Source of the DNA: Armillaria gallica
Taxonomy: Eukaryota > Basidiomycota > Agaricomycetes > Agaricales > Physalacriaceae
Direction of reading: 5' to 3'
Assembly: GCA_037576215.1 (NCBI GenBank)
Contig: JBANDB010000006.1
Coordinates: 3,782,001-3,846,000, forward strand
DNA: 64,000 nt
Shown: positions 36,901-47,699 of the stretch, piece after piece
How the letters are laid out: the number at the start of each line of letters is the position of its first letter
Numbering within the stretch: position 1 is the stretch's first letter
The notes under the pieces: model-generated
Seen by the model: the letters and a program-made list of their open reading frames with translations, nothing else
What the model was told of the DNA's origin: nothing
Databases searched by the model: none
Program-made: the position numbers and the translations under genes

Positions 36901-39000
36901 CATTCTTCTGATCCCCTCATTGCCTCCTGTATGGAATCTGGCTCTCTGTTGATGGTGACCAGTGCCTCCTCAGCTATGTTGGCAAACCACTCTTTCTTGC
37001 TTATCTCATAGTCCATTCCACTCAGTTCAAGGCTCCCATCATCTTCAAGGACACAGGTGGCAATGCCAGCAGCCTTGGACATTTGGTTGATGTTGTGGAA
37101 ACCCTCTAACATGCGTGAGCCTCATTGGGGTCAGGCTGGGAGATCATCTTCATCAGGGATGTCCTCAATTTGGACTCTTTGCTGGTGTGGTGCAAGATTT
37201 GGGCTTGATGGTAGGGTTGATAAGGGTGATAATGGTGATGGCAGGTCTTCTGGAGTGTTTTGAGTGTCTGTGGGAGGTGTTTGTGGTGTAGCAGATTCAT
37301 CTTTCTTGTTTTGGGTCTCTTTCGAGCTGTTGCAAGTGTTATCTGTAGCATGGAATCCATTGGGATTGACAATTATTTCATACTCCCCCTCAATTTTGAC
37401 AGTTTCTGTGCTCAGGTCTTTGTCTTTGTTGAAGTAGACATTTCTCTCAATGCTAACACAACGCTTTCCAGGCCAATAGACCTGGATGCCCTTCAACTCA
37501 TCATCAATGCTCATAAATCAGCCAGGATCAGCACATGGCTGTAATTTTCCCTGTCCAAGTTGCTTCACCCATATGGTACACCCAAATTTGTGCAGATTAG
37601 ACATGTTGAGCTTCATTTGTGTAGCCTTTTCATATGGGGTTGTTTTTTTGTTAGCAAGAGTGCTATGGTGGAGCCAGTTTCTCAGCCAGCAGTGGTATGC
37701 TACAGCTTCAGCCCACAGATAGTTGGGCATCCCTGCTGCAATTATCATAGCTCAGGTGCCTTCTAGCATGGTGTGCATTTCTTGTTCTGTCATTTCATTT
37801 GAGGATGGCGAGTCATGAACATTGAGGTGATGTATTATTTCTGCATATTTCAGATGTCTTTTGAATTCCTTGCTTGTAAACTCTTCTCCACAGTCAGACC
37901 CAAATATCTTCACAATGTCTACTTCATGTTGGGCCTTCATCTAAGCCTCATGCTCCTTATAGCAGTGCAACATCTCCAATTTCTTCTTTATAAAGTATGA
38001 GAGGCACTCTCTTGTTGCAACATCCTTGAATAGTGCAAAGTAGCTGGAGCTGCCAATAGATTTCACTGTAGCTGGTCCCCATATATCTCCTGTGACCTTG
38101 TCGCCACATTTCTTGGCTGACTCATTGTCACTATTCTTCAGAAACGGTTTCATTGCAGCTTTGGCTTGCACACATGCTGAGCAAAACTCCAGTTTGGAGT
38201 TTAGGTTGACATTGGAGGCAATAATCTCCCCATTATGTATGCTCTGCTTCAGAGATTCATGGCTTGCATGTTCCATTATGTAGTGGAACTGTGAGATGCT
38301 AATTTAAGAGGTAGCAGCTGCTGCTGCAAGGGGTTTGCTATAGTGATGGTTGGTGGAGCCCTGTATGTGATAGAGTCCATTGACTTTAGACACGATCCTG
38401 ATGACATGTTTGTCAGGCTTTGGGGTTTTGATATAACAGTTTCCGTCTTCAACTGTAGTGAGTAACCTGCGTATCAAGACAGCTGACTGATATTAGCATG
38501 AATGCTAGGTGTGGAGAGTAGTATGTGTTATAGAGAGTAACCTTGGTTTCCAGCTTTCTGTGTCTCATTAGCAGGTACATGATGTAGTCTCCTCTGCTAA
38601 TAGCATTGAAAGAATGACTGTCGGTAGTGTGGATGGGTGTTGGCTTGATGTCCAAAAAGTTGATCATTTTACTTTAGGCAGGTGAGAAGTGGTGGCTAGC
38701 TCCTATGTCGATGAGTTCACTATTGTAAGGTATACCTGAAGCAGCTAATACTTCAGCCTGGGCTTGACAGTCAGTTGTGGCAATAACCATATTTTCATTG
38801 TCTATTATTGTAGCAAAGCTGTAGCTTTTGACTTCAGAGCTTGAAGACTGGTCTGCAACATTGGCTGAGTCACTGTTTTTCTTCTTCTTCTGGTCCCAAA
38901 GTGCTTGGCTATTAGGAATGTGCCAAATAGATGAAGGTAACATGCATGAGCAGAGGTCCACAGAGTGTGTGGGCTTTGGTGAAGCTATTAGCAATGTCAC
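36864..39000 (-). pseudogene. Copia protease, integrase and linker
   Basis: The protease site near 38690 reads LIDIGASHHFSP where copia proteases have DSGA, so the Ser/Thr is Ile. The gag-pre-integrase block (HASHESLKQSI, about 38270) leads to the zinc-binding CSACVQAK. Integrase keeps its acidic triad: Asp in VTGDIWGP (about 38095), Asp in FGSDCGEEFTSKEF (about 37900) and Glu in MTEQEMHTMLEGT (about 37770). FGCTIWVK and WPGKRCV follow, then a Pro/Thr/Ser-rich linker (about 37400-37130) and the start of RT. Single stops separate these blocks. The zinc knuckle expected in gag is not recognisable at 38900-39000. Confidence 0.8.
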
Positions 39001-39015
39001 CCTTGAGCCAAAGCT

Positions 39016-39244
39016 CTAAATTGGATTGTGGAACAGAGTCCGCAGAGAGCGAAGGTTTGGATAGAGTAGAGATAGTCCATCAGAGTGGAGGCCATGGACG
39101 TGAGAGCAAATAGGATTAGACTTGGAATCAGAGATAGATTTGGCTAAACCAAGTTGATATTCAAACTGAGTATCTACAAGTAATTCTACAGTATATATGA
39201 GTAGATAATCTGAGTTGAAGTCCAATGGAATCCAATGGAGGTCT
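39016..39244. other. Junction DNA between copia remnant and LTR fragment
   Basis: A reverse frame here (39016-39225) has no motif. It may be more of the LTR fragment to its right or a remnant of unknown origin. Confidence 0.3.
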
Positions 39245-39460
39245 GTTTACTACTGAAATTGGGTTCTAGATTTAATATATGAAATAATAAAATAAAGCGG
39301 AAATAAAATATTAAATGGAGTAAGTAAATGGTAAGCGGCCGCAGGCCGCAGAGGTCCGATAGTGCTATCTGTTGAGGTGAAGTCTAATCTTGAAGTCAGT
39401 GTGAAGCAGAGGTCTATGGCATGCATGTAACAGTATCCCCCCCTTAGCATTCTTGCCCTC
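39245..39460 (-). repeat. LTR-type end fragment with polypurine tract
   Basis: On the reverse strand, CTCTTGAGGGCAAGAATGC and CTAAGGGGGGGATAC lead into TGTTACATGCATGCC. This is the usual gag-pol end plus polypurine tract plus LTR start of a Ty3 element, of another subfamily than A-E. The LTR may end near TAAACA at about 39245, which would make it short. No partner LTR was found. Confidence 0.4.
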
Positions 39461-39576
39461 AAGAGCACTAATCCTGATGGCTGATCAATATGGTTATGAG
39501 TGCATGGAATTTGATTGTGAGAATTTTGCAACTTAACCTGCTACTTTCATCATCCCTTCTTTTTCCAATGCTTACT

Positions 39577-41310
39577 CCTCTTCATTGTGAAACATGTCAG
39601 CACCCATCAAGTACTGTGACTCCGTGACCCCCCAAGCTCTACGTGTCGGCCCTGACTCCACCCAATCTCTCCTTTGAAGAATACAAGAAGTTGATGAATG
39701 AGCAGACCACTGCAGAGGAACGTTACAATGAAGCCGTGAATCATCATGATAACTGGAAGACTGCGAAGGCAAAAGACACCCAGGCGGAGAAGTTGAAGTG
39801 AGATAAGTTGGTGCGGCGGCTAAAGGTCGAGGCTTTAAAAAAGGAAAAGTTGGAGATGGAGAGAAAGGTGGAGGAAAAGAGGCAGGAGGACAAGCAGCAC
39901 TGGTTGGAAAAAAAGAGTTGAAGGAACAGGCAGAAGCCAAGAAGCGTCAGCAATTGGCTGACTTAGTGGTGAAGGATAAACAGAAGGAGAAAGAGGATGA
40001 AGCCAATGAGTTGGCCTTGCAGGCTGCTGGTGCTCCATTAGCAAGTGACGGAGATACCAAGGTGGATCCAGCAGATCTGAAAATGGCCGCGATGGCTGAA
40101 TTACAGAAGAGGAGAAAGAATGCCAAGGGGAAGGGAAAGGTGGATGTTGTGGAGCCCTGAAAGTGTAAGTTCCAGTCTGCTAGTGTGGTGGTGAGTGAAG
40201 GAGAGGCAGGGGTGCATTGGCAGGTCCTTTGTCACCCAAATGTCTAAAGACTGAGCCTGTGCCTCAGCCCAAGGATAAGGTCATGACTGGCAATGGTACG
40301 TGATGCCATCGGATCCCCATTGTATTTGCTAACTTATGTCAGAACATTGTAGCAAATGTTATACCGATAAGGCCACCTGCTTCATCTGCAGTGGTCTCTG
40401 AACCTGTCAGCGGTGCCATGTTAAAAAGGTGTGGTGTTCCTTCAACAAGAATAGTGACGAAGGTGGCCCTGCAGATTCTGGCAGTATGCTGGAGATTCTT
40501 CAAGACATTTCTTCGAGGCTAGCATGTTTGGAGGAAAAGGTGGATACAGTCGCGGAGCGGGTGGAGGATTTACTGGATAATTACCATCCTGAAAACGATG
40601 TCAAGTACCCCAACAACCTTCCTTCAAAATCCTTGAAGGCTAAATTTGAGCATTGAGAATGGAGCTCCGGAAGACTGGCAACATCTATAGTGAGGTGTTG
40701 TATCAAATGGCCAAGCAACAGCTTGATAGGGATATGGCCATCATCAAGGAAGAGGGCCTACAGTTGCTGGCTTTGGCTCTGCTGCTGGGTGTGGACGATC
40801 CCTACAAAATTCTCAATAAGTCATTCTGGATCAGAACAGCCAGTGCCTCTGGTCTGCACATGCAAATGCCGGCTCACAACAAGTTTTTGTGAGCCTGTCA
40901 GGATTTCTATAATGTGCACAGACACTGGAAGGAGTGGCAGCTTTGGAAGAGGTTGCTCAAGGATCAAGAAGGGTACCGTGTGGAGGATTCTGATGAAGCA
41001 CTGGACTTGGAGGAGGAGGTTCAGGATAATATAGTTCCAGGCACAGAATCCGTTGGCATTCTGGAATTGGATGCGCTGATCAAAATGCCCATGCTGGAAG
41101 TGAATCTCAAGGAAGAAGCAGAGAAGGAGGTCCGAGAGAAGGTGATGGCATGGATGCAGGTGTATAAGCAGGAGAAAGGCAGAGCAGGGAGTGGAAGATG
41201 TGGAGATGGTGGGTCTATCCGATGCCTAAGCCTTTTGAACCTTTGTAGATTTTTTTTGTTTATTGTATTTCTTGATGGGATGATATGTCGCCGGGACCCC
41301 AGGGGTCCTT
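39577..41310 (+). pseudogene. Broken gene with coiled coil and Cys-rich motif
   Basis: Forward frames read as one old gene. About 39680-40160 is a long charged coiled coil (YKKLMNEQTTAEERYNEAV; KKRQQLADLVVKDKQKEKED). About 40340-40440 has a Cys cluster (CSKCYTD, CFICSGL, CQRCHVKKVWCSF) that could bind zinc. A second helix follows (LACLEEKVDTVAERVEDLL, about 40510-40575), then 40653-41312 with mixed helices. Stops occur at about 39799, 40158 and in the Cys cluster. The coiled-coil/Cys-cluster combination is common in repeated hypothetical genes of mushrooms, and I know no function. The Cys cluster suggests nucleic-acid or protein binding. Confidence 0.45.
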
Positions 41311-41466
41311 AAATATATTGACTTTCTTGAGATTGAAGTTAGGAATGGAGAAGAGAGTGAGAGCTGAGCCGACGGGTTCCGTTCCCGATTAGAAAATAAA
41401 TTTGCAATAGTTTTTGTGAATTTGCTTTGAAATAGAAAAGGTTAGAGCCAATGGAAACCAATAATG

Positions 41467-42154
41467 TTACAGGATAAGACAGGGATGAGAGGTTAGATGA
41501 TAAATTTTCAGATGGGTGACTTTGGCTAGTGGTCCTGGTTGTTATGGACAAACTCAGGAATAACAAACAAGGCGACTAACGTGATACTGCCTCTCACTTT
41601 GGGCAGGGTGATAGTACCGTGGAGTTTGCTATGGCGAGACGGTATAACGTTCAGACTCTGGGCTCAAGAGAGAAGAGTAAGGTTCATGGGATTAGAACTT
41701 AGCTCAAAGCTAGGGTACATGGCTGAGAGCTATCCTACTTATATAGTGTTCGGTTCATCTAATAATAAATACACCCCCATCTGTCAGACAGTATGGAAGT
41801 CGTTCAGTTACCATGCAGTTCTGGGAAAACACTGAAGTCGTACGATTTGGTCATGGTCATGCCGAGGTGCCGAGATAAGATAGAGCATGGAAAAATAGAT
41901 AAGTCGTGAAAATTGTAACACTGGTTTGTTTGAATAGCAATGGTGGAATTCTTCAATGAAATTGTCAGTGGAGAACTCAGTGGCTGGTAACCAAGCAAAC
42001 TCTTTGTTGGTGCCTTCATAACCTAACCATTGGATCCTGTAGAGAAGGGGACACTGAAAATAGCAGTCAATCTTGGAGTCTAGGATCTGAGCTATTTCGT
42101 ACTGCTCCTCACCATTGACTTCTACTGGAGGCAGTGATGTGCTCAGTAACGGGC
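41467..42154 (-). pseudogene. Chromodomain of element D, split by a solo LTR
   Basis: From 42154 downwards the frame reads LPPVEVNGEEQYEIAQILDS, then LYRIQWLGYEG, FAWLPATEF, and after the solo LTR KPGPLAKVTHL, ending at TAA (complement of 41467-41469). This is the full chromodomain, with the aromatic-cage-type W-L-G-Y and W-L-P blocks that in chromoviruses bind methylated histone tails. The 381-bp solo LTR lies near its end and the 1070-bp insertion just before it. Without those the frame is open. Confidence 0.75.
41540..41920 (-). repeat. Solo LTR (381 bp) with perfect target duplication
   Basis: On the reverse strand it starts TGTTACAATTTTC and ends CCATAACA. It is flanked by CTGGT at 41535-41539 and 41921-41925. 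It carries TTAGCTCAAAGCT at 41699-41711 (the R core in reverse) and CTTATATA at 41738-41745 (TATA). It is a sister of the LTR at 887-1251. A solo LTR with intact duplication forms when the two LTRs of a full element recombine. It sits inside the chromodomain of element D. Confidence 0.9.
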
Positions 42155-42159
42155 AGCAT

Positions 42160-43229
42160 GCAAATGCAACAAGTGTCTAGATCGTCAATCTAGATACTGA
42201 ATCACACACACACACACACACACACAATCACCAATGTTTAAGTTTGAGGGTGAGTACAGTAGAAGCACTTGTGGTGTACTTAGATATTGATAACTTCTTC
42301 CTACTTAGTTCTTCTAGGTTACTTATAGCCACCCTTTTGGGGTTGACTTGGTAAACTTAATTGACTTCAGTCAAGGATATGCAATTAAAACCAGTGATTG
42401 ATTAGGTAGTTATAAGGCTACTAGCACAAACAGGGGAATGCTTTCCTGCTGTTATGCATCTAGTCGCTGCTAATTTATACAATTTCTAGCCTAGGTATAG
42501 GAGCTTGTATCTAAAAGTAATTATGATATGAGCTTTGGATGTCAATATAAACGATAAGTAATTAATTTACAAGGATTGTGCCATTCTGAGGTTTCTATCC
42601 AGTTGAATGGAATGACTAGCAGTCATTCTATTGCCAAGGAGTGTTCTAATGGTCCATAGGGACTCCTTGCTTCTCCTTCATGCCTTGCCATGTGGATTTC
42701 TATTCAATACTACAAATTGTGCAGTATTTTGAGGATGTAACCACCGATTGTGATTGACTGTTGGACCGAGATTGTATTTGCTTCGATCACTGCGCAATCT
42801 TTAGCTATCTCGGTGCCAAGCATTGGTTATTCAGTTATTCCAAGTTTATTCGTGTTCTAGACTAAGTTCATTTCAGATTGTGAACTGTTGTAGACTTAGC
42901 GATTCTCTTCTAGGTTCATTCAGGTCATCGAGATGACGAGTAATCTAGTCCTTCTGTGTTCTGCTTTAGGTTTGTAACCCATCTTGATGTGTCCCTTGGT
43001 TCTGACTGTAACTAGTCTTGTTTTGGGCAGGGAATAGCATTCAGTATTGAAGGCTTATAGAGTTGACTCGTCTAGATGTCGCTTCTAAGTCCGTTCTTAT
43101 ACTGTATTGCTCACTATCTTATGTAGTATTCTAGCTATCAGTGTAAAGCCTTCACTATAGCTCTCTGTACTGCTTGTAGACTGTGCTATTTGATAGAAAT
43201 TCGCAAAATCTATGGGTAGCCTGATACCA
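42160..43229 (-). mobile_element. Unclassified 1070-bp insertion in element D
   Basis: AGCAT flanks it on both sides (42155-42159 and 43230-43234). Joining the flanks with one copy restores the integrase-chromodomain reading frame, so the borders are well supported. On the reverse strand it begins TGGTATCAGGC and ends GCATTTGC. It has no open frame of note and contains a (CA)12 microsatellite at 42203-42226. A 5-bp duplication suggests a retroviral-type integrase, so it may be a solo LTR of an unknown family or a short non-autonomous LTR element. Confidence 0.65.
42203..42226 (+). repeat. (CA)12 microsatellite
   Basis: Twelve perfect CA units inside the unclassified insertion. Confidence 0.95.
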
Positions 43230-43234
43230 AGCAT

Positions 43235-44360
43235 ATCAGCGGCAGAGGTTGAGTGTGATTAGGGATAGTGTTTTCTTCTACAGGTTCCAGTTGTGATACA
43301 TGGAAGATGGGATGAATGGCACGGAGGTCCAACAGAAGCTTGAGAGTAAAGGAGTGAGAGCCTGGTTGAGTTATGATTTCGAATGGGCCAAGAAATTTCT
43401 CTGCAAATTTCGCAGTAGGGCAAGTAGTCTTGATATGCTTGGAACTAAGATAGACTTTGTCACCTATTTTGAAATGAGGGGCCAGATTCTGACGCTTGTC
43501 TGCTTGGATCTTGTAGTGAGACTGTGCCTGAGTGATTTTATCACATAGGAATTGATGTAGTTCATCGAGGTTGACTACAAAGTCATGGGCCTGAGCAGAG
43601 ATAATATCATGTTCAGGATAAACAGTGATATTGGGATGGTAATCTTTGTTGGTGAAGAATGGAGAAATTCCGGTGGAGGTGTTCAGAGCATTGTTGTATG
43701 CAAACTCTGCAATGGGTAGTAGTAAATCCCAGTTGTCCTGTTGATAAGAACAATAAATGTGGATATACTGTTCCAAGGTTTGGTTTGCATGTTCTGTTTG
43801 TCCATCAGCCTCTGGATGATATCCCGAAGTGAAGTGGAGTTCCATGTCAAGGGCTTTAGCAAGGGCACACGTGAATTGGGAGACAAATTGGAGCCACAGT
43901 CAGAGGTGATGTGGTTAGGGACACCATGTTTAGAGAAAACATGAATGACAAATAACTGGGCAAGTTCTTCAGAATTAATGGTATCATGTGTAGGGAGAAA
44001 GATAGCTTGCTTGCTTGCATGGTCGATTACTACGAGGATAGCAGTGAATCCATTGGAGTCCGGTAACTGTTCAATGTAATCCATTGAAATGGAATCCCAT
44101 GGATGTTCCAGAACTGGCATGGGTTTGAGTAAACCGTAAGGGTGATGTCTAGGTGTCTTGTTGCAACCACAAACCATACAAGATTTGACATAGTGGCAAA
44201 CATATTCACGCATCTGTGGCCAGATATAATTCCAAGGTCCGATTTTGGCTAAAATGACCTGCCAAGATGTGATCATGATTGTTTTGTAGGACATGGAGAC
44301 AGAGATCCTCAGAGTCCAGGACATAGATGCAATTATCAAGATGAAGAATGTCTGATTCAT
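43235..44360 (-). pseudogene. Integrase of element D
   Basis: The zinc-binding part is damaged but readable (CMVCGCNKTPRHHPYGLL, about 44185). The catalytic Asp lies in DSISMDYIEQLP (about 44080), the second in HITSDCGSN (about 43905), and the Glu in EHANQTLEQYI (about 43790). A frameshift near 43850 separates the second Asp from the Glu. After it come FAYNNALNTSTGISPF, KIGDKVYLSSKHI and IHPIFHVSQLEPVEE, the typical Ty3 integrase tail. The frame runs into the 1070-bp insertion at 43229. The enzyme would join element DNA to the host genome with a 5-bp duplication. Confidence 0.85.
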
Positions 44361-44722
44361 CTATGGATCACTGAGAGGGAGAAGTGGGAGTGGAGGATTT
44401 AGCATGCTAGAAACCTTAGCAGCTGTGGAGTTGGATGGTTGTGCTTGCTTTATGTCCAAATGAAGCTTGTCAATATCCATTATAGCACTAGCATGGAGGG
44501 TAGGGCCTTCAATGAAAGTGGTGCGGAGAGATGCAGAGAATTGTTCTTAAGTGAATACAGGGCAGAAATTGTGAGGATTGACTGCAGCATATTGACTATT
44601 CCTCTCTTTTGGATAGATGTCCCATCGTCTAGTGAGTGTGTCTGGGTTTTCTCTGAGTTCCCCAGTCAGAAGCGGATTACTAGGTTGAATTGGGATAAAT
44701 ATTCAGACCACTGGACTTGCCA

Positions 44723-46643
44723 TCAGGTCAGAATCTTGGTGGTTGAAAAATATTCAAGATTCTTGTGGTCTGTTACGATGTCGATCAGATCCACAGAGCC
44801 TTCAAGGTAGTGACACCAGTATTTAAAGGCTTCAAAGATAGCTAGAAGCTCTTTATCATGGGTGTCGTAGTTGAGTTTGGCATTATAGAGGCTCTGGGAT
44901 AGGAAAGCAATAGGATGGATTTCACCGAATTGACAGTTGGAGACCCAATGGGTGAGGATAGGGGCATGAGTGAAGGCTTGCTTTAGTTTATTGAAAGCAG
45001 CCATGCGCTTGTTGTCAAATTTCCATGGAGTTCCTTTATGTGTGAGGTGGGTTAAAGGAATAACGATATCACTGTATTCATGGATAAAGCAGCAGTAGAA
45101 ATTGGCAAAGCCAAGGAAGGATTGGATATCCATAACTTTCTGTGGAACTGGCCAATTTAAAATAGCCTTGACCTTGTCTTCAGACATGTGGAGGCCCTCT
45201 GGTGATAGAATGTAGCCTAGATATTCCATGGAGTCCCAGTGAAACTTGCATTTGGATCCTTTGCAGTAGAGCCTGTTTGCTCTCAATCTGTGTAGGACCT
45301 CACGTACGTGTTCCTGGTGCTCTGCGGGGTTGTCGGAATAGATGAGGATGTTGTCAAGGTATACGACTACGGAAATGTCAAGCCTGTCAGTGAAGATGTT
45401 GTTCACAAGGTGTTGGAATGCTGTGGGAGTGTTGGTGAGTCCAAAAGGCATGACACACCATTCAAAGGAACCATAACGGGTCTGGAAGGCTGTTTTCCAT
45501 TCATCAACCTTCAGCTATGCATCCAAGATGATGAGCATATCAAAGATCAAGTTTGGTATAGATGCAAGCAGAGTGCGTGGAGTCGAGGAGATCAGAAATG
45601 AGTGGAAGGGGATAACAGTCTTTGTCGGATATCTTGTTTAAGCCATGGAAATCAACGCAAAGACAGAGTTCTCCAGTCTTTTTCTTGACAAAAAGTACCT
45701 GAGCTCTGTGGGGAAAATGTGAGGGTGTGATGAATCCACTATGGAGATTATCATCAATAAACTCATGTAAAGCTTTCAGCTTGGACTCTGAGAGAGAGTA
45801 AATTGGCCCAAGCAGAGGAGACGTTCCTTCCTCAATATTGATCTTGAGGTTGTACAGTCTGTGCTTGGGGAGTTTCTCAGAGAGCAAGTCACTGAAAACA
45901 TCAGCAATGTCATGATATTCTGCTGGCACATCAGTCATATCCGGCAGGGCCACGGTGTTGGCCATTCCGCTGATGCTAGGTGTGGAAGGTTGGAGGGTGT
46001 ATTGTTGAGCTCCATCTTCAGCACATGCTCGAGCAAAAGCAGCCACGGAGATGATAGATATCTTGGGTGTGACCATTGCAGAAAAGGAAGGGATGGTAGG
46101 GTAGGAATAGATGGGTTTGTATGGCAGCGGAGTCCGTCGGGATCTTGGAGTTGGCTTGGCAGCCGGGGTTGGAATAGGAATAGGAGTTAGACGAGGAATA
46201 TCTGCGCAGTTAGATGCAGTTGCATCGGAGGCCATGGAAGCGCTCGCAAGGGAAGAAACAGCTGGCAATGGTGAATGGAAAGTGATACTGTGCTTTGCCC
46301 AGTTACTCAACAGATTGCAGTGGGAAAGCCAGTTGTATCCCAGAATAATATTACAGGATGAATCTAGACAGGTGACATAGAAGTCAGTAGGGATGTTGTT
46401 TCCAAAAGGGAAACAGACTGGAAGAGTGATGGATTGGGAGATATGAGATCTGGCAGAGCTGTCAAGGAGCCAAAGTTGAACAGGAGGGATAGGTTTGGTA
46501 GGGAGGTTGTGGTCCCCAACGTACTTGGAGTTGACAAAACAGTGGCTAGAACCAGAGTCAACCAAGGAAAGAAAACAAAGAATAGTAATGATTGGAGAGC
46601 TGACAGACTCCATACTAGAGCCGACTTTAGAAGAGAGTGACAC
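44723..46643 (-). pseudogene. Protease, reverse transcriptase and RNase H of element D
   Basis: Two frames. 46643-45540 holds protease (LVDSGSSHCFVNSKYV, DSG intact, about 46560), a Pro-rich linker, and the start of RT (VPAEYHDIADVFSDLLSEKL; VLFVKKKTGELCLCVDFHGL). 45451-44723 holds the rest of RT (PFGLTNTPTAFQHLVNNIF) where the catalytic YxDD reads VVYLDNILIY, so the second Asp is Asn. QSFLGFANFYCCFI and the RNase H connection follow. The strand carrying the first RNase H Asp is deleted between HAPILTHW and GEIHPIAFLSQSL, where related elements have about 20 more residues; TDHKNLEYF remains. Both polymerase and RNase H are therefore dead. Confidence 0.85.
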
Positions 46644-46699
46644 AGTTAATGAATGGTTGGAAAGAGCAGTGGTGTTGAGGGTGACAACCTCTGATGTGC

Positions 46700-47681
46700 G
46701 ATTACAGTCAACACAACCCTGATCTCACACAGAGGATACAGGGCTGCCATCTAGTTTTCCAACTCTGTAGGAGCCAGATCCTCAGAGGCAGGAGTGGGTT
46801 CTTCAATTTCTGCAGAACAGCCCTTAGCAGAGGCCGTGGCTTTGCATTTGTTACAGTCCTTGGTCTTGTGCTTGCTTCCACAGAACATACAGAGGTTGTT
46901 CTTTCAGAGGCGGTCCTTTTCTTCTTGAGTAAGACAGCCATCTTTGCCTAGCTTATCAGCATAGGGCTTTGGGTTGGATGCAGATCCCGAGGGGTTGGAA
47001 TCAGAAGACTTCAGAGTAGAACTGGAGGCCAAAGAATTTGGAGTTGGACCTGGAACTCTTGGATTTAGGGTTGTTGGAATATGAGTTGGAGGATTTGTTT
47101 TCCTAGCTTTCTTGGGAAATCTCAGTCCTCTGAGTCCAATAGCGAGTGTCAAGTTCTTGGATGAGGAAACGCATGTCTCAGAGATTGTTAGGCTTTCTGT
47201 GATGAGCCATATTATCCTTGATGCATGTGCAAAGTCCATGGTAGAAGGCATGGCAGAGGGAATTGTCGCTATAGCCAACTTGGGATGCATATTGGTTGAA
47301 CTGAACCATATATCTCATGATTTGGTCTCCATCGCACATCTAGAGATGTTCCAGGGCATCCTTGGCATCTCTGATGGCATTGAAAGGGCCAAAATTGGTT
47401 TGGAGTTCATCAAGGAACACAGCGTAAGAGTATTGCCATGCCAGCGGATTCCACAGATTGGGACAGAGGATGTCTGGTTTAAACCAGTCAAGAGCAGTGC
47501 CAGAAAGGAAAGAGATGGTGTGGTTGACTTTACTGGCATCAGCCGCAAAAGCAGTGGGTCTGTCATTAAAATTCAACTGAAGGGAGACAATGAAAGTCAT
47601 TGTCAAGCCAATCAGGGTTGTCAGCTTCATTGTTGAGTAGAGAGTCCTCATTCCCATGCTTAACTGCTTTGACAAGAACAC
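46700..47681 (-). pseudogene. Gag of element D
   Basis: The capsid region shows ISFLSGTALDWFKPDI, FLDELQTNFGPFNAIRDAKD and MVQFNQYASQVGYSDNSL (about 47560-47270), as in other Ty3 gags. A basic, Ser-rich stretch precedes a zinc knuckle at about 46910-46870, CMFCGSKHKTKDC, which is one residue shorter than C-x2-C-x4-H-x4-C. Stops and frame changes occur at about 47180-46980. The N-terminus is missing or merges with the hAT relic. Gag would build the particle and bind RNA. Confidence 0.75.
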
Positions 47682-47699
47682 AGAATATGGCCTGCAAGG

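Larger units (their letters stand above)
35000..39015 (-). mobile_element. Degenerate Ty1/copia retrotransposon
   Basis: Reverse-strand remains in copia order (integrase before reverse transcriptase): protease near 38700, gag-pre-integrase and integrase 38280-37520, reverse transcriptase about 36900-36000, RNase H about 35850-35640, then a purine-rich tract and the start of a 3' LTR. This order separates it from the Ty3 elements around it. No 5' LTR or primer-binding site was found, so its 5' end is missing. The left border is a guess inside the 3' LTR. Confidence 0.8.
41340..47690 (-). mobile_element. Second-family chromodomain Ty3/gypsy element D, nested and truncated
   Basis: Reverse-strand gag (47681-46700), protease-RT-RNase H (46643-44723), integrase (44360-43235) and chromodomain (42154-41467) belong to one Ty3 element of a different subfamily from A, B and E. 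Two later insertions split it: 42160-43229 and the solo LTR 41540-41920. Removing each with one copy of its 5-bp duplication rejoins the reading frame, which shows the host was a single integrase-chromodomain ORF. No LTRs of its own were found; the 5' end meets a hAT relic at about 47700. Confidence 0.8.

Noticed and set aside
43210..43229. TGGTATCAGGC as the primer-binding site of an LTR element
   Set aside because: It sits directly at the insertion border, so there would be no LTR before it. It may be chance or the start of the LTR.
45861..46380. Open frames antisense to the pol and gag genes, here and throughout the retrotransposons
   Set aside because: They mirror the coding bias of the real genes on the other strand and show no motifs of their own.
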